Source: Jimgerdemannia flammicorona
Lineage: Eukaryota > Mucoromycota > Endogonomycetes > Endogonales > Endogonaceae
Direction: 5' to 3'
Assembly: GCA_003990745.1 (NCBI GenBank)
Contig: RBNI01003932.1
Coordinates: 1-14,934, forward strand
Length of the DNA: 14,934 nt
Positions 6,800 through 14,934 of this stretch are shown piece after piece. The position numbers were made by a program, and so were the translations under genes. The notes under the pieces are model-generated. The model was not told where the DNA came from. It ran no database searches and worked only from the letters and a program-made list of their open reading frames with translations. Position 1 is the first letter of the stretch, and each line of letters begins with the position of its first letter.

Positions 6800-7060
6800 A
6801 TTGTATTTACATATTCTTGACATATGATGCTTGTAGTACGAGCCTCATAGGAACATGGAGATTTTGACATAATACTCTGATTCGATCTTATATTGTGCAT
6901 ATTCCAGCTTATGGTAAACGATAATCGCTCAATGTATTGCATTCGAAAGCACCTGAAGACCTAAGTGGAAGATATTTATACGGGAAGGTCATATTGTTCG
7001 TAATGATCTTTCTACTTTAAACGAATCATGCCACTGGCTAATTGACTTGTTAGAATACAT
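6800..7060. repeat. Tandem duplication, first copy of gene-3' flanking segment
   Basis: Bases 6804-6920 match 7604-7715 closely (TTCTTGACATATGATGCTT, CGAGCCTCATAG, ACATGGAGA, ATACTGTGCAT type matches). Bases 6960-7060 match the 3' flank of the intact gene at 4765-4930 (TGGAAGATATT, TTCTACTTT..AACGAAT..GCCACT). This shows that the gene copies were duplicated with flanking DNA. Bases 6704-6799 show nothing recognisable. Confidence 0.7.
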
Positions 7061-7405
7061 TTCGAAGTCGTGGAATCGGGGCTGTAAGCGAATCAAGCGC
7101 ATGTCGGGGTCCGTGGTTCACGTTGTCACGAGCTCCTGCAAGAAATCTTCAAAGCGCTGATCGGCTCCGCTCTCGTCTGGTCAAAGCGCTGATCGGCGAA
7201 GTTCCAGAAAATTGTCTGACCGTAGGCGCTGCGCTCTTTGCTTTGACCACTACCAGCATCTCCGACTCCGAATCCGGGAACCGCAAATCAAGCACCACGA
7301 AGACGGCCCAGCGTTTTTTCTTCACTAGAATGTTGTCGCGGATCGCTTGAATGAAGCCCGCTATGCGCACGCCATACACCTCCATCATAAGGTTTAGGCA
7401 TATCG
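7061..7405 (-). pseudogene. Broken copy B of the 162-aa gene
   Basis: The middle of the protein is readable (LMMEVYGVRIAGFIQAIRDN, then FVVLDLRFPDSESEMLVVV). The C-terminal MRLIRLQPRFHDFE is present in another frame, and the TAG stop codon is lost (ATG in its place). The N-terminal MGNTFS part is absent and the central region is rearranged. Two 15-bp copies of AAAGCGCTGATCGGC (about 7156-7197) show a small internal duplication. It is clearly non-functional as the ancestral protein. Confidence 0.75.
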
Positions 7406-7726
7406 GGCTGTGAAACACCTAATTATGAAGTAGAATATTCCAGAACGTTTACGCTTAAGTCCGTATTAAATTAAAATTCAAAGCACAACGGAAGGCATTT
7501 CATTCCTCTGAATGGTGTTCGTTTGCAATTTCAAAGAGAAATTAAAACGAAAGCGTTTATGAGCACATTGGAATAACGTAAATTGCGAGAACGATTCTGG
7601 GTTTACGTATTCTTGACATATGATGCTTCCAGTGCGAGCCTCATAGTAACATGGAGAATCTTGGCATAATGCTCTGACTCGATCATATACTGTGCATCTT
7701 CCAGCTATTCGTAATGTCCAAACGGA
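7406..7726. other. Spacer between broken copies B and C, part of the tandem unit
   Basis: No gene is seen. Bases 7460-7590 (AAATTCAAAGCACAACGGAAGG, then TTTCAAAGAGAAA and AAATTGCGAG) match 8110-8230 upstream of copy C. Bases 7604-7715 match 6804-6920. Both matches show that B and C arose as a direct tandem duplication of roughly 0.8-1.1 kb. Confidence 0.65.
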
Positions 7727-7988
7727 TCATGCCACCAGCGGGTCTTCCGCCTTTATAATGATGTCGTCGACACTGAACCGGCCCCTATTAACTATTGTCA
7801 CCAGCTCCAACTGGTCCAACTTCTCTTCGACTTGAAAGCGCTCCTCAACGAAGTCTCCTAGTTCCTGAATGAAGCGCGCTATGTGCACACCGCACATCTC
7901 CATCATTGGGATAAGGCGGGATACCTCATCTTCAGGAGATGTGCGGCACCGATGTTTTGCATCACGCCGGCAGGAATTTGTTACCCAC
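7727..7988 (-). pseudogene. Broken copy C of the 162-aa gene
   Basis: The position of the start codon is kept but is GTG (7988-7986), and a frameshift follows within ~30 bases. Recognisable parts are EVSRLIPMMEMCGVHIARFIQ, then directly LGDFVEERF and LVTIVNRGRFSVDDI. The ~60 central residues, including the LVVLDLRFP strand, are deleted. The C-terminal MRLIRF...HDFE is missing. Confidence 0.75.
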
Positions 7989-8754
7989 TTTGGATTTGGA
8001 ATATACGTTTTTCCATTACAGAGCGTGAGGGTTTGTATAGCTGGATCGGGCAATGAAACTCATATAACGTAGACTGCTAAAGCTCTTAAATTCGGAATAT
8101 GAACGCCAATAAAAAAATAAATTCAAACAGCCATAGCGGAAGGTGCTTCTTTCTTCCTGAACCGTAGTGGCCGATCCTTCGTAACTTCAAAGAGAAAAAC
8201 AAACTGAATGAAAAAAATTGCGAGTTCGTGCATAATATTTAATATTTCGGCCTCCTTTAATGGCTATGGCGACCCTTTGAAAAATAGTGGCCAAAAGGAT
8301 AACACAAGGACGGATCCAGTCAGGGAAGAGCTGGGAGAATTGAGTTCACCTAGAAAGCACATCACATACACTCGGAAAACCGGTATGCAGTGGTGATCTA
8401 CAGTCAAACCCGACCTGATTTGACCCGTGAGTAGGGATATTTGATCGGACTTCTAACCAGATTCCCCTATACAAGAGAAACTCATTTCGGGTTGGCCCGA
8501 TTTGTCGATTTGATTTGACAGCAACCAAACTGGAGGGACGCGCTGTTATGCCATACAAGAGAATTGTTCCAGAATATTCATACAAGAGCTCCTGCACAAG
8601 TGACTTTATATTAGACCGATACGAGGCAAGCCTAACTGCAAGTTTGTATATACCAGAAATAAAGCCCCTATACAACATTTGAGAACTACGACTTTGGTTA
8701 CAGCTGCAGTTGAAACAACAGGCTGCCATCATTGGGCTCTGTCGTAGTCATTTC
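7989..8754. other. Upstream flank of copy C
   Basis: No supported gene. It carries the CTATACAAA element (8040-8032) and segments matching 5560-5960 upstream of the intact gene. Open frames here (for example minus 8732-8346) are partly frame-shifted relatives of the one at 5993-5733 and share only short blocks. They look like decayed duplicate sequence. Confidence 0.55.
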
Positions 8755-8847
8755 CAACATTATCATAAACTTGTCATCCGTTGTCGTTCCATATTGTTTT
8801 GTAGTGTGCTGTTATCTTTTTCAGTACATCTTCATCGTATTTGCAGT

Positions 8848-8849
<2 letters not shown>
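8755..8849 (+). repeat. Minisatellite block 4, interrupted by the LINE
   Basis: Diverged units (TTGTCATCCGTTGTCGTTCC, ATTGTTTTGTAGTGTGC, ATCTTCATCGTATTTGCAGTCC) end exactly where the poly(T) of the LINE starts. The sequence resumes on the other side of the LINE at 14699 with CGTATTTGCAGTTCATTATC. Confidence 0.65.
8836..8849. repeat. LINE target-site duplication, left copy
   Basis: CGTATTTGCAGTCC here and CGTATTTGCAGTTC at 14699-14712 match at 13 of 14 positions. They lie exactly at the poly(A) end and the 5' end of the LINE. The shared extra A (CGTATTTG, where most minisatellite units have CGTTTTG) argues for true duplication over two independent repeat units. Confidence 0.8.
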
Positions 8850-8886
<37 letters not shown>

Positions 8887-8903
8887 TTCTTTTTTTTTTT
8901 TTT
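8850..8903 (-). repeat. LINE poly(A) tail
   Basis: 54 bases, all T on plus except a G at 8886 and a C at 8889. It directly adjoins the target-site duplication, as expected for target-primed reverse transcription. False Lys/Phe-rich open frames cross it. Confidence 0.95.
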
Positions 8904-8920
8904 ATAGTCTCATGGACTCC

Positions 8921-8926
8921 TTTATT
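8921..8926 (-). terminator. LINE AATAAA polyadenylation signal
   Basis: On minus, AATAAAGGAGTCC lies about 17 bases before the start of the A tail, the usual spacing. The GGAGTCC that follows is complementary to the 5' end of the element. Confidence 0.75.
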
Positions 8927-9035
8927 ACGAACTATCTGTAGCAAATACAAAAACCACAAATCACCACTAGTATCACAAATATACTGACATAAAATCCTCC
9001 AACTGACTCCTACTAATAATACAAGGAAGGACCCT

Positions 9036-12000
9036 TCAGCCCACACCTTCTTTCCATCTCACCCCCTTCTCACCAAGTACGAGATGCTCCTGACTCCTCT
9101 GGACAATGTCTAACACCTTCTTCATTGCCCCCAACTGGTGCCGCTTCCCCTGATACCACCACCCTTGTACTACTTCCAAGAGGAGCCCCTTCCACCACTC
9201 CACCAATTCTCCAATTCCCATCCAAGGATCTCTCTTGAACACCCATCGCCAGTGCACTGCCATAAGTATCCAGATACCGATAATCCAACCCAGGCCTCCC
9301 CAAATGTCCCCAATTTCTCCCACCAGTCGACGCTTGACCACCTGACAAGTGGGACCCTCTGCCTGCCCACCCTCTACCCCCCAATATCCTTCTAATGTCC
9401 GCCAAAACCCTTCAACCCCTGGACAAGCTGCCAGAACATGCTCTGGTGTCTGCACTACTCCTCCATCCAGTTCACAGCACCACTCACATTCCCTTACACC
9501 ATCCTCCACCATCCACCCTGTCCTGTACCCCAGCATAACATTCCTCCTCAAAAACTGCCACCATACCACCCAGAACTTGGGCGGGGCAATCTTGAGCAGT
9601 GAGGTCCCCCAACCCCAGATCTGACCCCACTCCCACTCTTCTCCAAACCCAGCCTTCTGCCAACCAACTGGCCACCTCTCCAGTGGACCCATCTGGATCC
9701 ACTCCATTACCTCAGTCAAAGAGTATTCTACTAGCAGGTGGCCACCAATATGGATCTCACCAAAATGCCACCATCTTAGTTCTGGGTCTTCCTCTTCATC
9801 GCTAGGTTCTGGGCCTGTGAGCCCCATTGCTAGCCAAGCTTCCACAATGCCCCATCAGAATCCTTGATAGTGCAACCTGCCAACCCTCCCAACTTGAAGC
9901 AAACCTCGCATATCCTTCCGATCCTCACTCCGGGGGCAGAACCTAACTTCCCAGTTGTCCATAGCTAGTTTGCTCCAGCTCTCCCCACCTAATTCCGCCA
10001 TTTGACAGCCCCACCAGCCCCGCAGCACCTTCAGCCACCTTTTAAAGTCCACTAGCCCCAGACCCCCATCTGCCTTCGGCATCACCATTATCTCCTAACT
10101 AATTTGTGATCTCCTTCCCTGCCAAAGCCATTCTTTGACCACCTTCTTCAGTTTCTGTACCACCCATCCTGGAAAGTCCAGGTGGTACCCCAAGTACCAC
10201 AGCTTTGGTAACCAATATACATTCAAGACCACAATCCTCCCCACTAGTGAAAAGCCTCTCCCAGACCAGCCCACCAAGGCATTCTCCCACTTCTGTATCA
10301 ATCCACACCACCACTCTTTTGGTAGAACTGTCCCATATACCGAGAACCAGATATCCAAATATCGAACCGCCTCCCCAGGGCCAACTAAATGTCCAAAGTG
10401 TCCATTCTCCCCCAAGCCAGCTCCAAGCTCCATGGTCTCACACTTGCCCCAGTTTAGCTTTGCCCCTGCCAGTATCTCATACTGTCCTACTCCTTCCTGC
10501 AAGCTTGCCACATCTTCCACACTGCCTAACCCTACCACCATGTCATCTGCAAAGGCCCCCAACTTCCAGACCACCTCCCCCATCTTCAACCCAGTTAGCC
10601 TTCCCTTCAGCCATACCAACAAGGGTTCCAAGGATAAAATATAAAGCAGGGGTGAAAGAGGATCTCCCTGTGGCACACCTCGACCTAAGAGAAACTCTGG
10701 ACCACTCCACCCATTCATCAATACTGCAGCCCGGCAACCTCACACCAGACCCATCAGCTTTTGAGCCTCTTCCATACCAAACCCGGCCTTTCGTAGAACC
10801 GCCTCCAAGTAATTCCACCTCACTCTGTCATATGCCTTTTCCTGGTCTAAGAATACCATCCGTCCATCCACTTGCCGGCTTCTACAACCCTCTAAAACAT
10901 TTTGTACCCAGACCGTGCTGTCTCGAATCTGTCTCCCCTTCACAAACCCTTGCTATTCATCACCCACCAATTGGTCAATCCAATATTGCATTCTCCCTGC
11001 CAGAATCTTGGAGACCAACTTCCTATCCACATTCAGTAACATAATGGGCCTCCAGTTCTGCCACACCTGTCTGTCCCCTTTCTCCTTGTAGAGCAGAGAG
11101 ACTAGCCCTAAGGAGCCATTACCAATCCAGTGGCCCTCCCCCAGTGTAAAGTTTGCCATTTCCATGAGCCAAACCCCAAACTCAATTTGAAACTCCTTCC
11201 AGAACTCTCACGGCAGTCCATCCTCTCTTGGTGATGAACCTGCCTGCACTTTCCTCAGCACCTCCAACACCTCTTCAAGGGTCACCCTACCCATTACTGC
11301 CCTACCAATCGCGGGCTCTGCCACCACCGGCCAGCTGCCCACCAAATTATCATTGTCCTCCAGCACTGCCGCTCCCTCTGCCAGCCCTCCATCATCCTGC
11401 CAAAGGGTGCACCATTGGTCAGAAATCTCTCCAAACATATCTGTGATCTCAGTCACCTCTGTCCCATCCTCTTGCAGCACTGAAGCCCAGCTGTGCTGTA
11501 CCCTCCTGGCCTTTAGGATTCCAGATAAATATTTGGTAGGTCGCTCTCCTTCTTCCAACTGCCTTGCCCATAATCTAGCCAGCAACCCGTCCACCACTCT
11601 ATCTTCGGCAGCCTTCAAATCTGACCTCAACTCAGCCACCTCCCTGACTAACAGGGAGTATCATTCTCCTGAGGAGTTATCTCCCTCCAGCAGTCGCAGC
11701 CACCAGCGAAGCCCCTGCTCTACTCTCCTTTCTCTATCCTTCTGCTCCCTCCCAGCTACCTCTCCTACATCACGCCAATAAGCTCCTGCCAAATGTTTAA
11801 ATTTCCCCCACCACTGTGCTATTGACTGGCCACTGTTCTTCCACCGTGCCACTTCCTGTCTTGCAATTTCGACAAACTGATCCTGCTCTACCTGTCTCTT
11901 GAGTAGTGCCACATTAAGTCGCCATCTGCCCCCACCACCACTGGCTACCTGGAATCTCCCGCTAGCCTCCACACCCCAGTGATCTGACCAGGGACACCAC

Positions 12001-12671
12001 CGCACCTCTGTTGAATCAAAAACATTGCCCCAGTGCTCTGCTATCAGAATCCAGTCAATCCTAGTACCTACCAAATCCTCACCAACTATATGCCACCTAG
12101 TAAATGGTCCTGACTGTTCCCCCTGATGTTGTCATATGCCATCAACCAATCCCATCTCCTTTTCAACCTGAAGCCATCGCGAAAGCCCCATAGAAACTGC
12201 CACACTGCCTCCACCATCAGACCTGTCTAGTGCCCTGTCATGTACCATATTGAAGTCCCCTCCTAGAATGTCCAGCCCAATCTCATCTTGTCCTCCCCAA
12301 TCCAGCCAATCTTCTATCCATTGGTTTCACTCTCTGCTAACCGCTAGCAGATATGCAGAGCCTACCACCAGCCCATCGCTAGCTCCTCCTTTCAATTTCC
12401 CCCAGACCAATCGATCACCATACACCTCAACCTCTTTCAGCTTTCCTTTCTCCACGCCAACCAAGATGCCCACCTGCTCATTCCACCCTGTGCTACCAAA
12501 CCATTCCTTACTCTACTTCACATAATCTTGCTCCCCATAGGCCTGAACATTCTGCAAAAACACCACATCATACCTCCTAGTCTTCAGCCACCAAAATAGC
12601 CACCTTCACTTCACCCCGTCACGCAAACCATTGACATTTAGCGATAATATATGTAGACTGTTCATCATCAT
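9036..12671 (-). pseudogene. LINE ORF2: endonuclease/reverse transcriptase, ten in-frame stops
   Basis: One frame of 1212 codons from ATGATGATG (12671) to TGA (9036). It would nick the target and copy the LINE RNA. The APE domain shows SLNVNGL (residue ~10), DVVFLQNVQ (~35; Asn replaces the usual Glu of LQE), GGDFN (~137) and SDHWG (~228). The RT domain has YKEKGDRQVWQNWRPIMLLN (11080-11021), FVKGRQIRDS, motif A FLDQEKAYD (10853-10827), motif B GVPQGDPLSPLLY (10679-10641) and motif C FADD (10553-10542). After the RT come PKADGGLGL and a C-terminal CEWC...H....C domain (zf-RVT type). Stops lie at 12608, 12515, 12329, 12134, 11663, 11210, 10955, 10742, 10097 and 9857 (first base; seven TGA, three TAG). 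No frameshift was found. The TAG at 10955 replaces the conserved Gln before QGFVKGR. Confidence 0.95.
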
Positions 12672-12681
12672 GAATAAATGT

Positions 12682-14346
12682 TTAAAGTTCAACCGGGATT
12701 GCCACCCCCTTTTCAGCCCTGCCACAGATAATTGCCTTATGCTCCTCACAAATAGCCCTCCAAATACGGGCACCATTCACACCACTGCAGAAGGCATCCA
12801 CTTGCTCCGATGCCACCTTCCTGATGTCTGCCATACGGTCCTCATCTACCTCATATCCTTCATCATCCAGAAGCGCTGCCACCATCACCATCACCAACTT
12901 CAGCCCCTGTAATACCATATTGAGGAACCCTTCCCAGGCCTCCTGTGATCCATTAAATACATCCACTTCCTTGATGTCCTCCTCCGCAAGTTCCTCGAGC
13001 ACTGCCTGATACCAGTCATCTGCTGTCATCACCATGGGCCCAGGGGTGGCTGGCCTCGGGGTCCTACTCAGCTCCTGCAGCATCTCTCTATCCGCCAATA
13101 CATCAGAAGCCACATCCACCAGGTCGTCCTCCTCGGTGCCTTTCTCCAGCCGAACTACTTCACCTGCCTCTAGGCACTCCCAATGAACATTTGCTGCTCC
13201 TGCCATACGAACATCCTCCAATTGGGTCTCTGGTACCACCTCAATGACCTCCTCAAAGCCCCCTTCACGTGCCTCCTCTTTGTCAGCCCACTTCCTCTTT
13301 ACTGGTACATGAGTGGAATTCTCCACACCCCCAAGTTGCAAGAAGGACACCTCAGCTGTCTCCACCTCTTCCATCTGACTTTTGGCCATCTCTGCTCTCT
13401 CCTCTTCCTCCCATTTCGAGCCCTGAAGGACGGTCTGCAGTCGCTCCCAGTTTGCCTTTCACCATCTCTTCCTCTTCTTGTCCGTCGGAATCCAGATCCA
13501 GTCCTTGGCAAACTCCTCCCATTTCCTCTTCCGCAATTCCTTTGCAGCCTCTCTCTCCTCCAGAGTGATTAGCAGTTCCTCCTCCTCCTGTTCAGATCCC
13601 TTCCTTCTCCACACTTTGCACTCCTGCCCCCCAACACGAACTACTTCTGGCCAGTCCCTCCCTTGCCCCATGGCCTCCTTGCCTTCCAGCCTCACCATCA
13701 CCTCACAGTTGCCATTCCTCAGCTTGGTTCCCTCCCAGAACATGAACCCAAAGTCAACCATCTCGCCAAAAGCCCCCAGTGCCTCCGCCATCATTCCTTT
13801 AGTCTCCTGTCTCCCCAATGTTGGCAACCCTTCAATCACCAGTTGCACCACCCATGGGTCCCACCTCAGACACCTCGCCATGCTGACCTTGATGCTCTTG
13901 ATGACCAGCCCTTTCTCCAGGGCCTTCACCATCTCTTCCTCCTCGACAAATCCTATCTCAACTACCTCAGCTGATGGAATGAACTTCAACGACTCTGCCC
14001 CTACAATCTCCTCTCCCACCAGCTACAAGACTTCTCTGGCAGACATCCCCAGCCCCAAAAAATTCGCGGAAATAGCCCACGTCGAAACTGACTTATGGAA
14101 GAAGGGACGCACCACCAGTTCACTAGAACCGGCTGCCATCGTCACCTTCTTCTTATTCTCCGACACTCCAGTAGTCACCCCAGCCACCGGCCCAGCCCCA
14201 GGAATACCAGTCCCAGCCACACCACTTCCGGACCCCTGGCCCCCCATAGGCACCTGACCAGTCACCTGACCCATCACCTGACCAGTCACCTGACTCCTAC
14301 CCCTGTCAACACTACGTCCCCCTTGCCCTACCCCCAAGGGCCTCAT
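12682..14346 (-). pseudogene. LINE ORF1: gag-like RNA-binding protein, two in-frame stops
   Basis: A single frame of 555 codons from ATG 14346 to TAA 12682, broken by TAG at 14025 and TGA at 13461. It precedes ORF2 by ten bases and is in a different frame. It opens with a basic Gly/Gln-rich part holding tandem GQVTG/GQVMG units (~20-35). A region resembling the gag RRM-like (DUF4283-type) fold follows (13905-13700: VVQLVIEGLPTLGRQETKG, then GNCEVMVRLEG). A Glu/Arg/Lys-rich helical part ends near the TGA, and an acidic helical C-terminal third follows. I see no CCHC zinc knuckle, unusual for plant-type L1 ORF1. ORF1 proteins normally coat the LINE RNA and act as a chaperone. Confidence 0.85.
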
Positions 14347-14698
14347 AGCAGCCCTCCTACCCCCTATCACCGTGTGCTAACTCTCAATACCAGCCTGCCT
14401 CCCCTGACCACCCACACCTCGTGCTCCTACACTAGCTCCCACAGTTACCGCGAAGCTCTTGGAGAGACCCAGACCAGGCCTCCTTCTCTCTAAATACTCA
14501 GAGCTTGATAAACTCTAGGTTGCTATTTGACGAAAACTCTATCGAAAGAGTCAAGATTTGTTGTAAGCTATAGCTAGACTCCTGCCACACCTTGTACACC
14601 AGAATAGACAACAGGAAAACTTGAAAACGTGTTGCTTGTCACAAAAAGATGTCTGTGTGGCTTAGCTTGCTCTGAATGGTTCGAGCAAAAGGAGTCCC
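14347..14698 (-). other. LINE 5' UTR / internal promoter region
   Basis: 352 bp between the 5' end of the element (GGGGACTCCTTTTGCTCG on minus) and the ORF1 ATG. It starts at the target-site duplication, so the copy is not 5'-truncated. An internal promoter is expected for a full-length LINE, but I see no defined motif. The first bases are complementary to a 10-nt stretch of the 3' UTR. Confidence 0.75.
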
Positions 14699-14712
14699 CG
14701 TATTTGCAGTTC
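14699..14712. repeat. LINE target-site duplication, right copy
   Basis: CGTATTTGCAGTTC, matching 8836-8849 with one C/T difference. It sits directly at the 5' end of the element and leads back into a short minisatellite-like remnant (ATTATCATCATTTTT). Confidence 0.8.
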
Positions 14713-14739
14713 ATTATCATCATTTTTAAAGTTTGACAT

Positions 14740-14934
14740 TTATTTATTTATTTCATTTCATTCATTATATTTTATTTTATTTTATTTTTATTTTTATTTT
14801 TATTTTATTTTATTTTTATTTTTATTTTTATTTTTATTTTTATTTTTATTTTTATTTTTATTTTTATTTTTATTTTTATTTTTATTTTTATTTTTATTTT
14901 TATTTTTATTTTTATTTTTATTTTTATTTTTATT
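14740..14934. repeat. AT-rich microsatellite, (TTTA)n grading into (ATTTTT)n
   Basis: Short TTTA/TTTCA units (14740-14775) pass through TATTTT units to a regular hexamer (ATTTTT)n that continues to the window edge. On minus it reads (AAAAAT)n. It may be a plain microsatellite, or the A-rich tail of another minus-strand retroelement lying further right. Confidence 0.85.

Larger units (their letters stand above)
8850..14698 (-). mobile_element. Full-length L1-like non-LTR retrotransposon (LINE), 5.85 kb
   Basis: On the minus strand the order is 5' UTR (14698-14347), ORF1 (14346-12682), ORF2 (12671-9036), 3' UTR with AATAAA, and a 54-bp A-rich tail (8903-8850). Flanking 14-bp duplications with one mismatch mark a target-primed insertion. 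The domain order APE endonuclease, reverse transcriptase, C-terminal Cys/His domain, with no RNase H visible, fits the L1-like group more than Tad1. Both ORFs keep their frame but have twelve in-frame stops, so this copy cannot make its proteins. CpG is scarce throughout (12 by hand count in 9001-9960, against 29 in the 240 bp at 3421-3660). Confidence 0.96.

Noticed and set aside
6221..6823. Long open frames on both strands through the 21-bp minisatellite (repeats such as LQNDDDG, CKTTMTD, FAVRHRR)
   Set aside because: The unit length is divisible by three and lacks stops, so open frames arise automatically in several frames on both strands. There is no start context or non-repeat domain.
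8346..8732. 128-codon minus-strand open frame
   Set aside because: It starts without a good ATG context, has no family features, and only partly matches the equivalent region at 5733-5993 in a different frame. It is probably decayed duplicate sequence.
9036..9500. C-terminal RNase H domain of a Tad1-type LINE
   Set aside because: After the RT and thumb, the sequence shows a zf-RVT-like CxxC...H....C pattern and Trp-rich sequence, with no recognisable RNase H D-E-D signature.
10205..11044. 279-codon plus-strand open frame inside the LINE, and similar plus-strand frames at 13478-14257 and 12250-12525
   Set aside because: They are Pro/Ser/Thr-rich antisense shadows of ORF2 and ORF1, caused by the C-rich plus strand.
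8850..14698. Stop-codon reassignment (TGA as Trp, TAG as Gln) to explain the LINE ORFs
   Set aside because: The host genes eIF3b, ESF2 and POP3 read normally with standard stops. The CpG scarcity and the Gly-to-Arg/Asp-type changes at conserved LINE positions (for example PRED for PGxD and YLDIW for YLGIW) fit decay.
8850..14698. Classical RIP as sole explanation of the LINE stops
   Set aside because: CpA remains very common in the element and TpA is not obviously raised, contrary to heavy RIP. CpG loss is the stronger signal. Light RIP cannot be excluded.

Overview
This window is eukaryotic nuclear DNA and most likely fungal. It has short spliceosomal introns (68-142 bp) with GT..AG ends, closely packed housekeeping genes, and a POP3-type RNase P/MRP subunit, a family I know from fungi. 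The POP3 C-terminal pattern looks more like a filamentous ascomycete than a basidiomycete or an early-diverging fungus. I cannot name the genus.

The left part (1-3930) is a compact block of three ribosome or translation genes. The 5' exon of eIF3b (minus) runs into the window edge. It is followed by ESF2/ABT1, an 18S pre-rRNA processing factor (minus, four exons, 401 aa). POP3 (plus, four exons, 395 aa) is divergent from ESF2. A 153-bp ESF2-POP3 promoter holds a tandem repeat with an E2F-like core, and a perfect CRE palindrome lies upstream of eIF3b.

The middle part (about 4100-8850) is a repeat-built accessory region. A 21-bp minisatellite of the type TTGCAGTCCGTC/GACGGACTGCAA occurs in four blocks and both orientations. 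Two ~400-600 bp inverted arms flank an unrecognised 162-aa gene (minus, 4928-5416). Two broken copies of that gene follow at 7061-7405 and 7727-7988, with enough shared flanking sequence to show old tandem segmental duplication. The region can be read as a tandem array with one inverted sub-block, or as an unfamiliar element with long inverted ends.

The right part (8850-14698) is one full-length L1-like non-LTR retrotransposon (LINE) on the minus strand. It has a 5' UTR, ORF1 (gag-like), ORF2 (APE endonuclease, reverse transcriptase, C-terminal CCHC-like domain), a 3' UTR with AATAAA, and a 54-bp poly(A). A 14-bp target-site duplication with one mismatch flanks it, and the target lay inside the minisatellite. 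Both ORFs keep their frame from end to end but carry twelve in-frame stops (8 TGA, 4 TAG). Together with marked CpG scarcity this points to decay by base transitions, not by insertions and deletions. The window ends in an AT-rich (ATTTTT)n microsatellite.

The genes on the left form a coherent ribosome/translation set. The middle and right are dispensable or selfish DNA, in which the 162-aa gene is the only unbroken candidate for an unknown function.
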